A stretch of 64,000 bases of DNA. Origin: Clusia tigrina. Lineage: Eukaryota > Arthropoda > Insecta > Diptera > Clusiidae. A model generated the notes under the pieces. The model did no database searches. It was not told the DNA's origin and worked only from the letters and a program-made list of their open reading frames with translations. A program made the translations under genes and the position numbers. The stretch lies in the NCBI GenBank assembly GCA_920105625.2, contig OV050032.1, forward strand, positions 89,512,542 through 89,576,541. Direction: 5' to 3'. Shown piece after piece: positions 37,378 through 49,333 of the stretch. Each line of letters begins with the position of its first letter. Within the stretch, counting starts at the first letter, position 1.

Positions 37378-40300
37378 GTCCCAAATCAAACACTGATAAA
37401 ACTTCAAATGGCCCTAACTTCTATACGGTACGTCCTACACCGATCAAAGTTTGCAACATACAAATGCTTCTAACTTTTTACTGGAGCGTCTCAAAACCTT
37501 GAAATTTTGTAACAATAAAGTACTCGAGCCTCTTGTCAATTTAAGCTATCGGCCAAAGCTATGCTACCCTTGAGTCCCAAATCAAACACTGATAAAACTT
37601 CAAATGGCCCTAACTTCTATACGGTACGTCCTACACCTATCAAAGTTTGCAACATACAAATGCTTGTAACTTTTTACTGGAGCGTCATAAAACCTTGAAA
37701 TTTTGTGACAATAAAGTACTCGACCCTCTTGTCAATTTAAGCTATCGCTCAAAGCTATGCTACCCTTGAGTCCCAAATCAAACACTGATAAAACTTCAAA
37801 TGGTCCTAACTTTTATACGGTACGTCCTACACCTATCAAAGTTTGCAACATACAAATGCTTGTAACTTTTTACTGGAGCGCCATAACACCTTGAAATTTT
37901 GTAACAATAAAGTACTCGAGCCTCTTGTCAATTTAAGCTATCGCTCAAAGCTATGCTACCCTTGAGTCCCAAATCAAACACTGATAAAACTTCAAATGGC
38001 CCTAACTTCTATACGGTAAGTCCTACACCTACCAAAGTTTGCAACATACAAATGCTTGTAACTTTTTACAGGAGCGTCATAAAACCTTGAAATTTTGTGA
38101 CAATAAAGTACTCGAGCCTCTTGCCAATTTAATCTATCGCCAAAAGCTATGCTACCCTTGAGTCCCAAATCAAACACTGATAAAACTTCAAAGGGCCCTA
38201 ACTTCTATATGGTAAGTCCTACACCGATCAAAGTTTGCACCATAGAAATGCTTGTAACTGTTTACTGGAGCGTCATAAAACCTTGAAATTTTGTAACAAT
38301 AAAGAACTCGAGCCTCTTGTCAATTTAAGCTATCGCTCAAAGCTATGCTACCCTTGAGTCCCAAATCAAACACTGATAAAACTTCAAATGGCCCTAACTT
38401 CTATACGGTACGTCCTACACCGATCAAAGTTTGCAACATACAAATGCTTCTAACTTTTTACTGGAGCGTCTCAAAACCTTGAAATTTTGTAACAATAAAG
38501 TACTCGAGCCTCTTGTCAATTTAAGCTATCGCTCAAAGCTATGCTACCCTTGAGTCCCAAATCAAACACTGATAAAACTTCAAATGGCCCTAACTTCTAT
38601 ACGGTACGTCCTACACCGATCAAAGTTTGCAACATACAAATGCTTGTAACTTTTTACTGGAGCGTCATAAAACCTTGAAATTTTGTAAAAATAAAGTACT
38701 CGAGCCTCTTGTCAATTTAAGCTATCGCTCAAAGCTATGCTACCCTTGAGTCCCAAATCAAACACTGATAAAACTTCAAATGGCCCTAACTTCTATACGG
38801 TACGTCCTACACCGATCAAAGTTTGCAACATACAAATGCTTCTAACTTTTTACTGGAGCGTCTCAAAACCTTGAAATTTTGTAACAATAAAGTACTCGAG
38901 CCTCTTGTCAATTTAAGCTATCGGCCAAAGCTATGCTACCCTTGAGTCCCAAATCAAACACTGATAAAACTTCAAATGGCCCTAACTTCTATACGGTACG
39001 TCCTACACCTATCAAAGTTTGCAACATACAAATGCTTGCAACTTTTTACTGGAGCGTCATAAAACCTTGAAATTTTGTGACAATAAAGTACTCGAGCCTC
39101 TTGTCAATTTAAGCTATCGCTCAAAGCTATGCTACCCTTGAGTCCCAAATCAAACACTGATAAAACTTCAAATGGTCCTAACTTCTATACGGTACGTCCT
39201 ACACCTATCAAAGTTTGCATCATAGAAATGCTTGTAACTTTTTACTGGAGCGTCATAAAACCTTGAAATTTTGTGACAATAAAGTACTCGAGCCTCTTGC
39301 CAATTTAAGCTATCGCTCAAAGCTATGCTACCCTTGAGTCCCAAATCAAACACTGATAAAACTTCAAATGGCCCTAACTTCTATACGGTACGTCCTACAC
39401 CGATCAAAGTTTGCAACATACAAATGCTTGTAACTTTTTACTGGAGCGTCATAAAACCTTGAAATTTTGTGACAATAAAGTACTCGAGCCTCTTGTCAAT
39501 TTAAGCTATCGCTCAAAGCTATGCTACCCTTGAGTCCCAAATCAAACACTGATAAAACTTCAAATGGCCCTAACTTCTATACGGTACGTCCTACACCTAT
39601 CAAAGTTTGCATCATAGAAATGCTTGTAACTTTTTACTGGAGCGGCATAAAACCTTGAAATTTTGTAACAATAAAGTACTCGAACCGCTTGTCAATTTAA
39701 GCTATCGCTCAAAGCTATGCTACCCTTGAGTCCCAAATCAAACACTGATAAAACTTCAAAGGGCCCTAACTTCTATATGGTAAGTCCTACACCGATCAAA
39801 GTTTGCACCATAGAAATGCTTGTAACTTTTTACTGGAGCGTCATAAAACCTTGAAATTTTGTAACAATAAAGAACTCGAGCCTCTTGTCAATTTTAACTA
39901 TCGCTCAAAGCTATGCTACCCTTGAGTCCCAAATCAAACACTGATAAAACTTCAAATGGCCCTAACTTCTATACGGTACGTCCTACACCTATCAAAGTTT
40001 GCAACATACAAATCCTTGTAACTTTTTACTGGAGCGTCATAAAACCTTGAAATTTTGTAACAATAAAGTACTCGAGCCTCTTGTCAATTTAAGCTATCGC
40101 TCAAAGCTATGCTACCCTTGAGTCCCAAATCAAACACTGATAAAACTTCAAATGGCCCTAACTTCTATACGGTACGTCCTACACCTATCAAAGTTTGCAT
40201 CATAGAAATGCTTGTAACTTTTTACTGGAGCGTCATAAAACGTTGAAATTTTGTAACAATAAAGTACTCGAGCCTCTTGTCAATTTAAGCTATCGCTCAA

Positions 40301-40905
40301 AGCTATGCTACCCTTGAGTCCCAAATCAAACACTGATAAAGCTTCAAATGGCCCTAACTTCTATACGGTACGTCCTACACCGATCAAAGTTTGCAACATA
40401 CAAATGCTTCTAACTTTTTACTGGAGCGTCTCAAAACCTTGAAATTTTGTAACAATAAAGTACTCGAGCCTCTTGTCAATTTAAGCTATCGGCCAAAGCT
40501 ATGCTACCCTTGAGTCCCAAATCAAACACTGATAAAACTTCAAATGGCCCTAACTTCTATACGGTACGTCCTACACCTATCAAAGTTTGCATCATAGAAA
40601 TGCTTGTAACTTTTTACTGGAGCGTCATAAAACCTTGAAATTTTGTAACAATAAAGTACTCGAGCCTCTTGTCAATTTAAGCTATCGCTCAAAGCTATGC
40701 TACCCTTGAGTCCCAAATCAAACACTGATAAAACTTCAAATGGCCCTAACTTCTATACGGTACGTCCTACACCGATCAAAGTTTGCAACATACAAATGCT
40801 TCTAACTTTTTACTGGAGCGTCTCAAAACCTTGAAATTTTGTAACAATAAAGTACTCGAGCCTCTTGTCAATTTAAGCTATCGGCCAAAGCTATGCTACC
40901 CTTGA

Positions 40906-41101
40906 GTCCCAAATCAAACACTGATAAAACTTCAAATGGCCCTAACTTCTATACGGTACGTCCTACACCTATCAAAGTTTGCACCATAGAAATGCTTGTA
41001 ACTTTTTACTGGAGCGTCATAAAACCTTGAAATTTTGTAACAATAAAGTACTCGAGCCTCTTGCCAATTTAATCTATCGCCAAAAGCTATGCTACCCTTG
41101 A
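40906..41101. repeat. A' chimeric monomer (copy 1)
   Basis: The left half has GGTACG, CCTATC and GCACCATAG (a mixture of F- and B-like marks). The right half has TTGCCAATTTAATC and CGCCAAAAG (A marks) but lacks the A mark TGTGAC. The exchange point therefore lies between positions 84 and 159. The copies at 41298 and 47962 have the same structure. Confidence 0.85.
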
Positions 41102-41297
41102 GTCCCAAATCAAACACTGATAAAACTTCAAAGGGCCCTAACTTCTATATGGTAAGTCCTACACCGATCAAAGTTTGCACCATAGAAATGCTTGTAACTT
41201 TTTACTGGAGCGTCATAAAACCTTGAAATTTTGTAACAATAAAGAACTCGAGCCTCTTGTCAATTTAAGCTATCGCTCAAAGCTATGCTACCCTTGA

Positions 41298-41493
41298 GTC
41301 CCAAATCAAACACTGATAAAACTTCAAATGGCCCTAACTTCTATACGGTACGTCCTACACCTATCAAAGTTTGCACCATAGAAATGCTTGTAACTTTTTA
41401 CTGGAGCGTCATAAAACCTTGAAATTTTGTAACAATAAAGTACTCGAGCCTCTTGCCAATTTAATCTATCGCCAAAAGCTATGCTACCCTTGA
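41298..41493. repeat. A' chimeric monomer (copy 2)
   Basis: This has the same mosaic as 40906, two monomers downstream, with a B between them. It is the exception to the rule that A-class monomers are followed by B, because the F/G hybrid at 41494 follows it. Confidence 0.85.
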
Positions 41494-42669
41494 GTCCCAA
41501 ATCAAACACTGATAAAACTTCAAATGGCCCTAACTTCTATACGGTACGTCCTACACCTATCAAAGTTTGCATCATAGAAATGCTTGTAACTTTTTACTGG
41601 AGCGGCATAAAACCTTGAAATTTTGTAACAATAAAGTACTCGCACCGCTTGTCAATTTAAGCTATCGCTCAAAGCTATGCTACCCTTGAGTCCCAAATCA
41701 AACACTGATAAAACTTCAAAGGGCCCTAACTTCTATATGGTAAGTCCTACACCGATCAAAGTTTGCACCATAGAAATGCTTGTAACTTTTTACTGGAGCG
41801 TCATAAAACCTTAAAATTTTGTAACAATAAAGAAGTCGAGCCTCTTGTCAATTTAAGCTATCGCTCAAAGCTATGCTACCCTTGAGTCCCAAATCAAACA
41901 CTGATAAAACTTCAAATGGCCCTAACTTCTATACGGTACGTCCTACACCTATCAAAGTTTGCAACATACAAATCCTTGTAACTTTTTACTGGAGCGTCAT
42001 AAAACCTTGAAATTTTGTAACAATAAAGTACTCGAGCCTCTTGTCAATTTAAGCTATCGCTCAAAGCTATGCTACCCTTGAGTCCCAAATCAAACACTGA
42101 TAAAACTTCAAATGGCCCTAACTTCTATACGGTACGTCCTACACCTATCAAAGTTTGCATCATAGAAATGCTTGTAACTTTTTACTGGAGCGTCATAAAA
42201 CCTTGAAATTTTGTAACAATAAAGTACTCGAGCCTCTTGTCAATTTAAGCTATCGCTCAAAGCTATGCTACCCTTGAGTCCCAAATCAAACACTGATAAA
42301 GCTTCAAATGGCCCTAACTTCTATACGGTACGTCCTACACCGATCAAAGTTTGCAACATACAAATGCTTGTAACTTTTTACTGTGGCGTCATAAATCCTT
42401 GAAATTTTGTAACAATAAAGTACTCGAGCCTCTTGTCAATTTAAGCTATCGCTCAAAGCTATGCTACCCTTGAGTCCCAAATCAAACACTGATAAAACTT
42501 CAAATGGCCCTAACTTCTATACGGTACGTCCTACACCTATGAAAGTTTGCAAGATACAAATTCTTGTAACTTTTTACTGGAGCGTCATAAAACCTTGAAA
42601 TTTTGTAACAATAAAGTACTCGAGCTTCTTGTCAATTTAGGCTATCGCTCAAAGCTATGCTACCCTTGA

Positions 42670-45600
42670 GTCCCAAATCAAACACTGATAAAACTTCAAA
42701 TGGCCCTAACTTCTATACGGTAAGTCCTACACCTACCAAAGTTTGCAACATACAAATGCTTGTAACTTTTTACTGGAGCGTCATAAAACCTTGAAATTTT
42801 GTGACAATAAAGTACTCGAGCCTCTTGCCAATTTAATCTATCGCCAAAAGCTATGCTACCCTTGAGTCCCAAATCAAACACTGATAAAACTTCAAAGGGC
42901 CCTAACTTCTATATGGTAAGTCCTACACCGATCAAAGTTTGCACCATAGAAATGCTTGTAACTTTTTACTGGAGCGTCATAAAACCTTGAAATTTTGTAA
43001 CAATAAAGAACTCGAGCCTCTTGTCAATTTAAGCTATCGCTCAAAGCTATGCTACCCTTGAGTCCCAAATCAAACACTGATAAAACTTCAAATGGTCCTA
43101 ACTTCTATACGGTACGTCCTACACCTATCAAAGTTTGCATCATAGAAATGCTTGTAACTTTTTACTGGAGCGTCATAAAACCTTGAAATTTTGTAACAAT
43201 AAAGAACTCGAGCCTCTTGTCAATTTAAGCTATCGCTCAAAGCTATGCTACCCTTGAGTCCCAAATCAAACACTGATAAAACTTCAAATGGCCCTAACTT
43301 CTATACGGTACGTCCTACACCGATCAAAGTTTGCAACATACAAATGCTTCTAACTTTTTACTGGAGCGTCTCAAAACCTTGAAATTTTGTAACAATAAAG
43401 TACTCGAGCCTCTTGTCAATTTAAGCTATCGGCCAAAGCTATGCTACCCTTGAGTCCCAAATCAAACACTGATAAAACTTCAAATGGCCCTAACTTCTAT
43501 ACGGTACGTCCTACACCTATCAAAGTTTGCAACATACAAATGCTTGTAACTTTTTACTGGAGCGTCATAAAACCTTGAAATTTTGTGACAATAAAGTACT
43601 CGAGCCTCTTGTCAATTTAAGCTATCGCTCAAAGCTATGCTACCCTTGAGTCCCAAATCAAACACTGATAAAACTTCAAATGGCCCTAACTTCTATACGG
43701 TACGTCCTACACCGATCAAAGTTTGCAACATACAAATGCTTCTAACTTTTTACTGGAGCGTCTCAAAACCTTGAAATTTTGTAACAATAAAGTACTCGAG
43801 CCTCTTGTCAATTTAAGCTATCGGCCAAAGCTATGCTACCCTTGAGTCCCAAATCAAACACTGATAAAACTTCAAATGGCCCTAACTTCTATACGGTACG
43901 TCCTACACCGATCAAAGTTTGCAACATACAAATGCTTCTAACTTTTTACTGGAGCGTCTCAAAACCTTGAAATTTTGTAACAATAAAGTACTCGAGCCTC
44001 TTGTCAATTTAAGCTATCGGCCAAAGCTATGCTACCCTTGAGTCCCAAATCAAACACTGATAAAACTTCAAATGGCCCTAACTTCTATACGGTACGTCCT
44101 ACACCTATCAAAGTTTGCAACATACAAATGCTTGTAACTTTTTACTGGAGCGTCATAAAACCTTGAAATTTTGAGACAATAAAGTACTCGAGCCTCTTGT
44201 CAATTTAAGCTATCGCTCAAAGCTATGCTACCCTTGAGTCCCAAATCAAACACTGATAAAACTTCAAATGGTCCTAACTTCTATACGGTACGTCCTACAC
44301 CTATCAAAGTTTGCATCATAGAAATGCTTGTAACTTTTTACTGGAGCGTCATAAAACCTTGAAATTTTGTGACAATAAAGTACTCGAGCCTCTTGTCAAT
44401 TTAAGCTATCGCTCAAAGCTATGCTACCCTTGAGTCCCAAATCAAACACTGATAAAACTTCAAATGGCCCTAACTTCTATACGGTACGTCCTACACCTAT
44501 CAAAGTTTGCATCATAGAAATGCTTGTAACTTTTTACTGGAGCGTCATAAAACCTTGAAATTTTGTAACAATAAAGAACTCGAGCCTCTTGTCAATTTAA
44601 GCTATCGCTCAAAGCTATGCTACCCTTGAGTCCCAAATCAAACACTGATAAAACTTCAAATGGCCCTAACTTCTATACGGTACGTCCTACACCTATCAAA
44701 GTTTGCATCATAGAAATGCTTGTAACTTTTTACTGGAGCGTCATAAAACCTTGAAATTTTGTAACAATAAAGTACTCGAGCCTCTTGTCAATTTAAGCTA
44801 TCGCTCAAAGCTATGCTACCCTTGAGTCCCAAATCAAACACTGATAAAGCTTCAAATGGCCCTAACTTCTATACGGTACGTCCTACACCTATCAAAGTTT
44901 GCAACATACAAATGCTTGTAACTTTTTACTGGAGCGGCATAAAACCTTGAAATTTTGTAACAATAAAGTACTCGAACCGCTTGTCAATTTAAGCTATCGC
45001 TCAAAGCTATGCTACCCTTGAGTCCCAAATCAAACACTGATAAAACTTCAAATGGCCCTAACTTCTATACGGTACGTCCTACACCTATCAAAGTTTGCAT
45101 CATAGAAATGCTTGTAACTTTTTACTGGAGCGTCATAAAACCTTGAAATTTTGTAACAATAAAGTACTCGAGCCTCTTGTCAATTTAAGCTATCGCTCAA
45201 AGCTATGCTACCCTTGAGTCCCAAATCAAACACTGATAAAGCTTCAAATGGCCCTAACTTCTATACGGTACGTCCTACACCTATCAAAGTTTGCAACATA
45301 CAAATACTTGTAACTTTTTACTGGAGCGGCATAAAACCTTGAAATTTTGTAACAATAAAGTACTCGAACCGCTTGTCAATTTAAGCTATCGCTCAAAGCT
45401 ATGCTACCCTTGAGTCCCAAATCAAACACTGATAAAACTTCAAATGGCCCTAACTTCTATACGGTACGTCCTACACCTATCAAAGTTTGCAACATACAAA
45501 TGCTTGTAACTTTTTACTGGAGCGGCATAAAACCTTGAAATTTTGTAACAATAAAGTACTCGAACCGCTTGTCAATTTAAGCTATCGCTCAAAGCTATGC

Positions 45601-46393
45601 TACCCTTGAGTCCCAAATCAAACACTGATAAAACTTCAAATGGCCCTAACTTCTATACGGTACGTCCTACACCTATCAAAGTTTGCATCATAGAAATGCT
45701 TGTAACTTTTTACTGGAGCGTCATAAAACCTTGAAGTTTTGTAACAATAAAGTACTCGATCCTCTTGTCAATTTAAGCTATCGCTCAAAGCTATGCTACC
45801 CTTGAGTCCCAAATCAAACACTGATAAAGCTTCAAATGGCCCTAACTTCTATACGGTACGTCCTACACCTATCAAAGTTTGCAACATACAAATACTTGTA
45901 ACTTTTTACTGGAGCGGCATAAAACCTTGAAATTTTGTAACAATAAAGTACTCGAACCGCTTGTCAATTTAAGCTATCGCTCAAAGCTATGCTACCCTTG
46001 AGTCCCAAATCAAACACTGATAAAACTTCAAATGGCCCTAACTTCTATACGGTACGTCCTACACCTATCAAAGTTTGCAACATACAAATGCTTGTAACTT
46101 TTTACTGTGGCGTCATAAATCCTTGAAATTTTGTAACAATAAAGTACTCGAGCCTCTTGTCAATTTAAGCTATCGCTCAAAGCTATGCTACCCTTGAGTC
46201 CCAAATCAAACACTGATAAAACTTCAAATGGCCCTAACTTCTATACGGTACGTCCTACACCTATCAAAGTTTGCAAGATACAAATTCTTGTAACTTTTTA
46301 CTGGAGCGTCATAAAACCTTGAAATTTTGTAACAATAAAGTACTCGAGCTTCTTGTCAATTTAAGCTATCGCTCAAAGCTATGCTACACTTGA
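42670..46393. repeat. 19-monomer HOR A-B-E'-C-D-C-C-D-E'-F'-F-G-F-G-G-F-G-H-I (3,724 bp)
   Basis: The first 14 monomers (42670-45413) recur at 49334-52077, offset 6,664 bp, in the same order. Private marks here include TGAGACAAT (44042), AATACTTG in two G copies (45218, 45806), GAAGTTTTG and CTCGATCC (45610). Three successive G-F or G-G pairs at 44826-46001 look like local two-monomer duplication. I ends with GCTACACTTGA, a mark also seen before A at 52266, 53442, 55608 and 58146. Confidence 0.86.
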
Positions 46394-49333
46394 GTCCCAA
46401 ATCAAACACTGATAAAACTTCAAATGGCCCTAACTTCTATACGGTAAGTCCTACACCTACCAAAGTTTGCAACATACAAATGCTTGTAACTTTTTACTGG
46501 AGCGTCATAAAACCTTGAAATTTTGTGACAATAAAGTACTCGAGCCTCTTGCCAATTTAATCTATCGCCAAAAGCTATGCTACCCTTGAGTCCCAAATCA
46601 AACACTGATAAAACTTCAAAGGGCCCTAACTTCTATATGGTAAGTCCTACACCGATCAAAGTTTGCACCATAGAAATGCTTGTAACTTTTTACTGGAGCG
46701 TCATAAAACCTTGAAATTTTGTAACAATAAAGAACTCGAGCCTCTTGTCAATTTAAGCTATCGCTCAAAGCTATGCTACCCTTGAGTCCCAAATCAGACA
46801 CTGATAAAACTTCAAATGGCCCTAACTTCTATACGGTACGTCCTACACCGATCAAAGTTTGCAACATACAAATCCTTGTAACTTTTTACTGGAGCGTCAT
46901 AAAACCTTGAAATTTTGTAACAATAAAGTACTCGAGCCTCTTGTCAATTTAAGCTATCGCTCAAAGCTATGCTACCCTTGAGTCCCAAATCAAACACTGA
47001 TAAAACTTCAAATGGCCCTAACTTCTATACGGTACGTCCTACACCTATCAAAGTTTGCAACATACAAATGCTTGTAACTTTTTACTGGAGCGTCATAAAA
47101 CCTTGAAATTTTGTAACAATAAAGTACTCGAGCCTCTTGTCAATTTAAGCTATCGCTCAAAGCTATGCTACCCTTGAGTCCCAAATCAAACACTGATAAA
47201 ACTTTAAATGGCCCTAACTTCTATACGGTACGTCCTACACCTATCAAAGTTTGCAACATACAAATGCTTGTAACTTTTTACTGTGGCGTCATAAATCCTT
47301 GAAATTTTGTAACAATAAAGTACTCGAGCCTCTTGTCAATTTAAGCTATCGCTCAAAGCTATGCTACCCTTGAGTCCCAAATCAAACACTGATAAAACTT
47401 CAAATGGCCCTAACTTCTATAGGGTACGTCCTACACCTATCAAAGTTTGCAACATACAAATGCTTCTAACTTTTTACTGGAGCGTCTCAAAACCTTGAAA
47501 TTTTGTAACAATAAAGTACTCGAGCCTCTTGTCAATTTAAGCTATCGGCCAAAGCTATGCTACCCTTGAGTCCCAAATCAAACACTGATAAAACTTCAAA
47601 TGGCCCTAACTTCTATACGGTACGTCCTACACCTATCAAAGTTTGCATCATAGAAATGCTTGTAACTTTTTACTGGAGCGTCATAAAACCTTGAAATTTT
47701 GTAACAATAAAGTACTCGAGCCTCTTGTCAATTTAAGCTATCGCTCAAAGCTATGCTACCCTTGAGTCCCAAATCAAACACTGATAAAACTTCAAATGGC
47801 CCTAACTTCTATACGGTACGTCCTACACCGATCAAAGTTTGCAACATACAAATGCTTGTAACTTTTTACTGGAGCGTCTCAAAACCTTGAAATTTTGTAA
47901 CAATAAAGTACTCGAGCCTCTTGTCAATTTAAGCTATCGGCCAAAGCTATGCTACCCTTGAGTCCCAAATCAAACACTGATAAAACTTCAAATGGCCCTA
48001 ACTTCTATACGGTACGTCCTACACCTATCAAAGTTTGCACCATAGAAATGCTTGTAACTTTTTACTGGAGCGTCATAAAACCTTGAAATTTTGTAACAAT
48101 AAAGTACTCGAGCCTCTTGCCAATTTAATCTATCGCCAAAAGCTATGCTACCCTTGAGTCCCAAATCAAACACTGATAAAACTTCAAAGGGCCCTAACTT
48201 CTATATGGTAAGTCCTACACCTATCAAAGTTTGCACCATAGAAATGCTTGTAACTTTTTACTGGAGCGTCATAAAACCTTGAAATTTTGTAACAATAAAG
48301 AACTCGAGCCTCTTGTCAATTTAAGCTATCGCTCAAAGCTATGCTACCCTTGAGTCCCAAATCAAACACTGATAAAACTTCAAATGGCCCTAACTTCTAT
48401 ACGGTACGTCCTACACCGATCAAAGTTTGCAACATACAAATGCTTCTAACTTTTTACTGGAGCATCTCAAAACCTTGAAATTTTGTAACAATAAAGTACT
48501 CGAGCCTCTTGTCAATTTAAGCTATCGGCCAAAGCTATGCTACCCTTGAGTCCCAAATCAAACACTGATAAAACTTCAAATGGCCCTAACTTCTATACGG
48601 TACGTCCTACACCTATCAAAGTTTGCATCATAGAAATGCTTGTAACTTTTTACTGGAGCGGCATAAAACCTTGAAATTTTGTAACAATAAAGTAGTCGAA
48701 CCGCTTGTCAATTTAAGCTATCGCTCAAAGCTATGCTACCCTTGAGTCCCAAATCAAACACTGATAAAACTTCAAAGGGCCCTAACTTCTATATGGTAAG
48801 TCCTACACCGATCAAAGTTTGCACCATAGAAATGCTTGTAACTTTTTACTGGAGCGTCATAAAACCTTGAAATTTTGTAACAATAAAGAACTCGAGCCTC
48901 TTGTCAATTTAAGCTATCGCTCAAAGCTATGCTACCCTTGAGTCCCAAATCAAACACTGATAAAACTTCAAATGGCCCTAACTTCTATACGGTACGTCCT
49001 ACACCTATCAAAGTTTGCAACATACAAATCCTTGTAACTTTTTACTGGAGCGTCATAAAACCTTGAAATTTTGTAACAATAAAGTACTCGAGCCTCTTGT
49101 CAATTTAAGCTATCGCTCAAAGCTATGCTACCCTTGAGTCCCAAATCAAACACTGATAAAACTTCAAATGGCCCTAACTTCTATACGGTACGTCCTACAC
49201 CTATGAAAGTTTGCAAGATACAAATTCTTGTAACTTTTTACTGGAGCGTCATAAAACCTTGAAATTTTGTAACAATAAAGTACTCGAGCTTCTTGTCAAT
49301 TTAAGCTATCGCTCAAAGCTATGCTACCCTTGA
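46394..49333. repeat. 15-monomer HOR A-B-J-M-L-C-F-C-A'-B-C-F/G-B-J-I (2,940 bp)
   Basis: The J copy (46786) is the leftmost with CAGACACTG. The C-like monomer at 47374 has CCTATC and TATAGGGTA. The one at 47766 has CTTGTAAC but keeps GCGTCTC and ATCGGCC. A' (47962) repeats the mosaic of 40906 and 41298. C at 48354 has GCATCTC, a CpG-to-CpA change. F/G at 48550 has GTAGTCGAACC. The I copy shares CTATGAAAG with 42474, exactly 6,664 bp away. Confidence 0.85.

Larger units (their letters stand above)
37378..42669. repeat. Mixed block, 27 monomers, many chimeric
   Basis: Order from 37378: C, D (CTCGACCC), E, A (TTTTTACAGG), B, C with ATCGCTC (38358), P (38554), C, D, E/A hybrid (39142), CCGATC/TGTGAC hybrid (39338), F/G hybrid (39534, GCATCATAG with GCGGCAT), B, J, F, C with AAGCTT (40318), F, C, A' (40906), B, A' (41298), F/G hybrid (41494, CTCGCACCGC), B (GAAGTCGAG), J, F, H with AAGCTT and CCGATC (42278), I (CTATGAAAG). 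The high share of hybrids suggests frequent exchange. The tail F/G-B-J-...-I recurs, shortened, at 48550-49333. Confidence 0.82.
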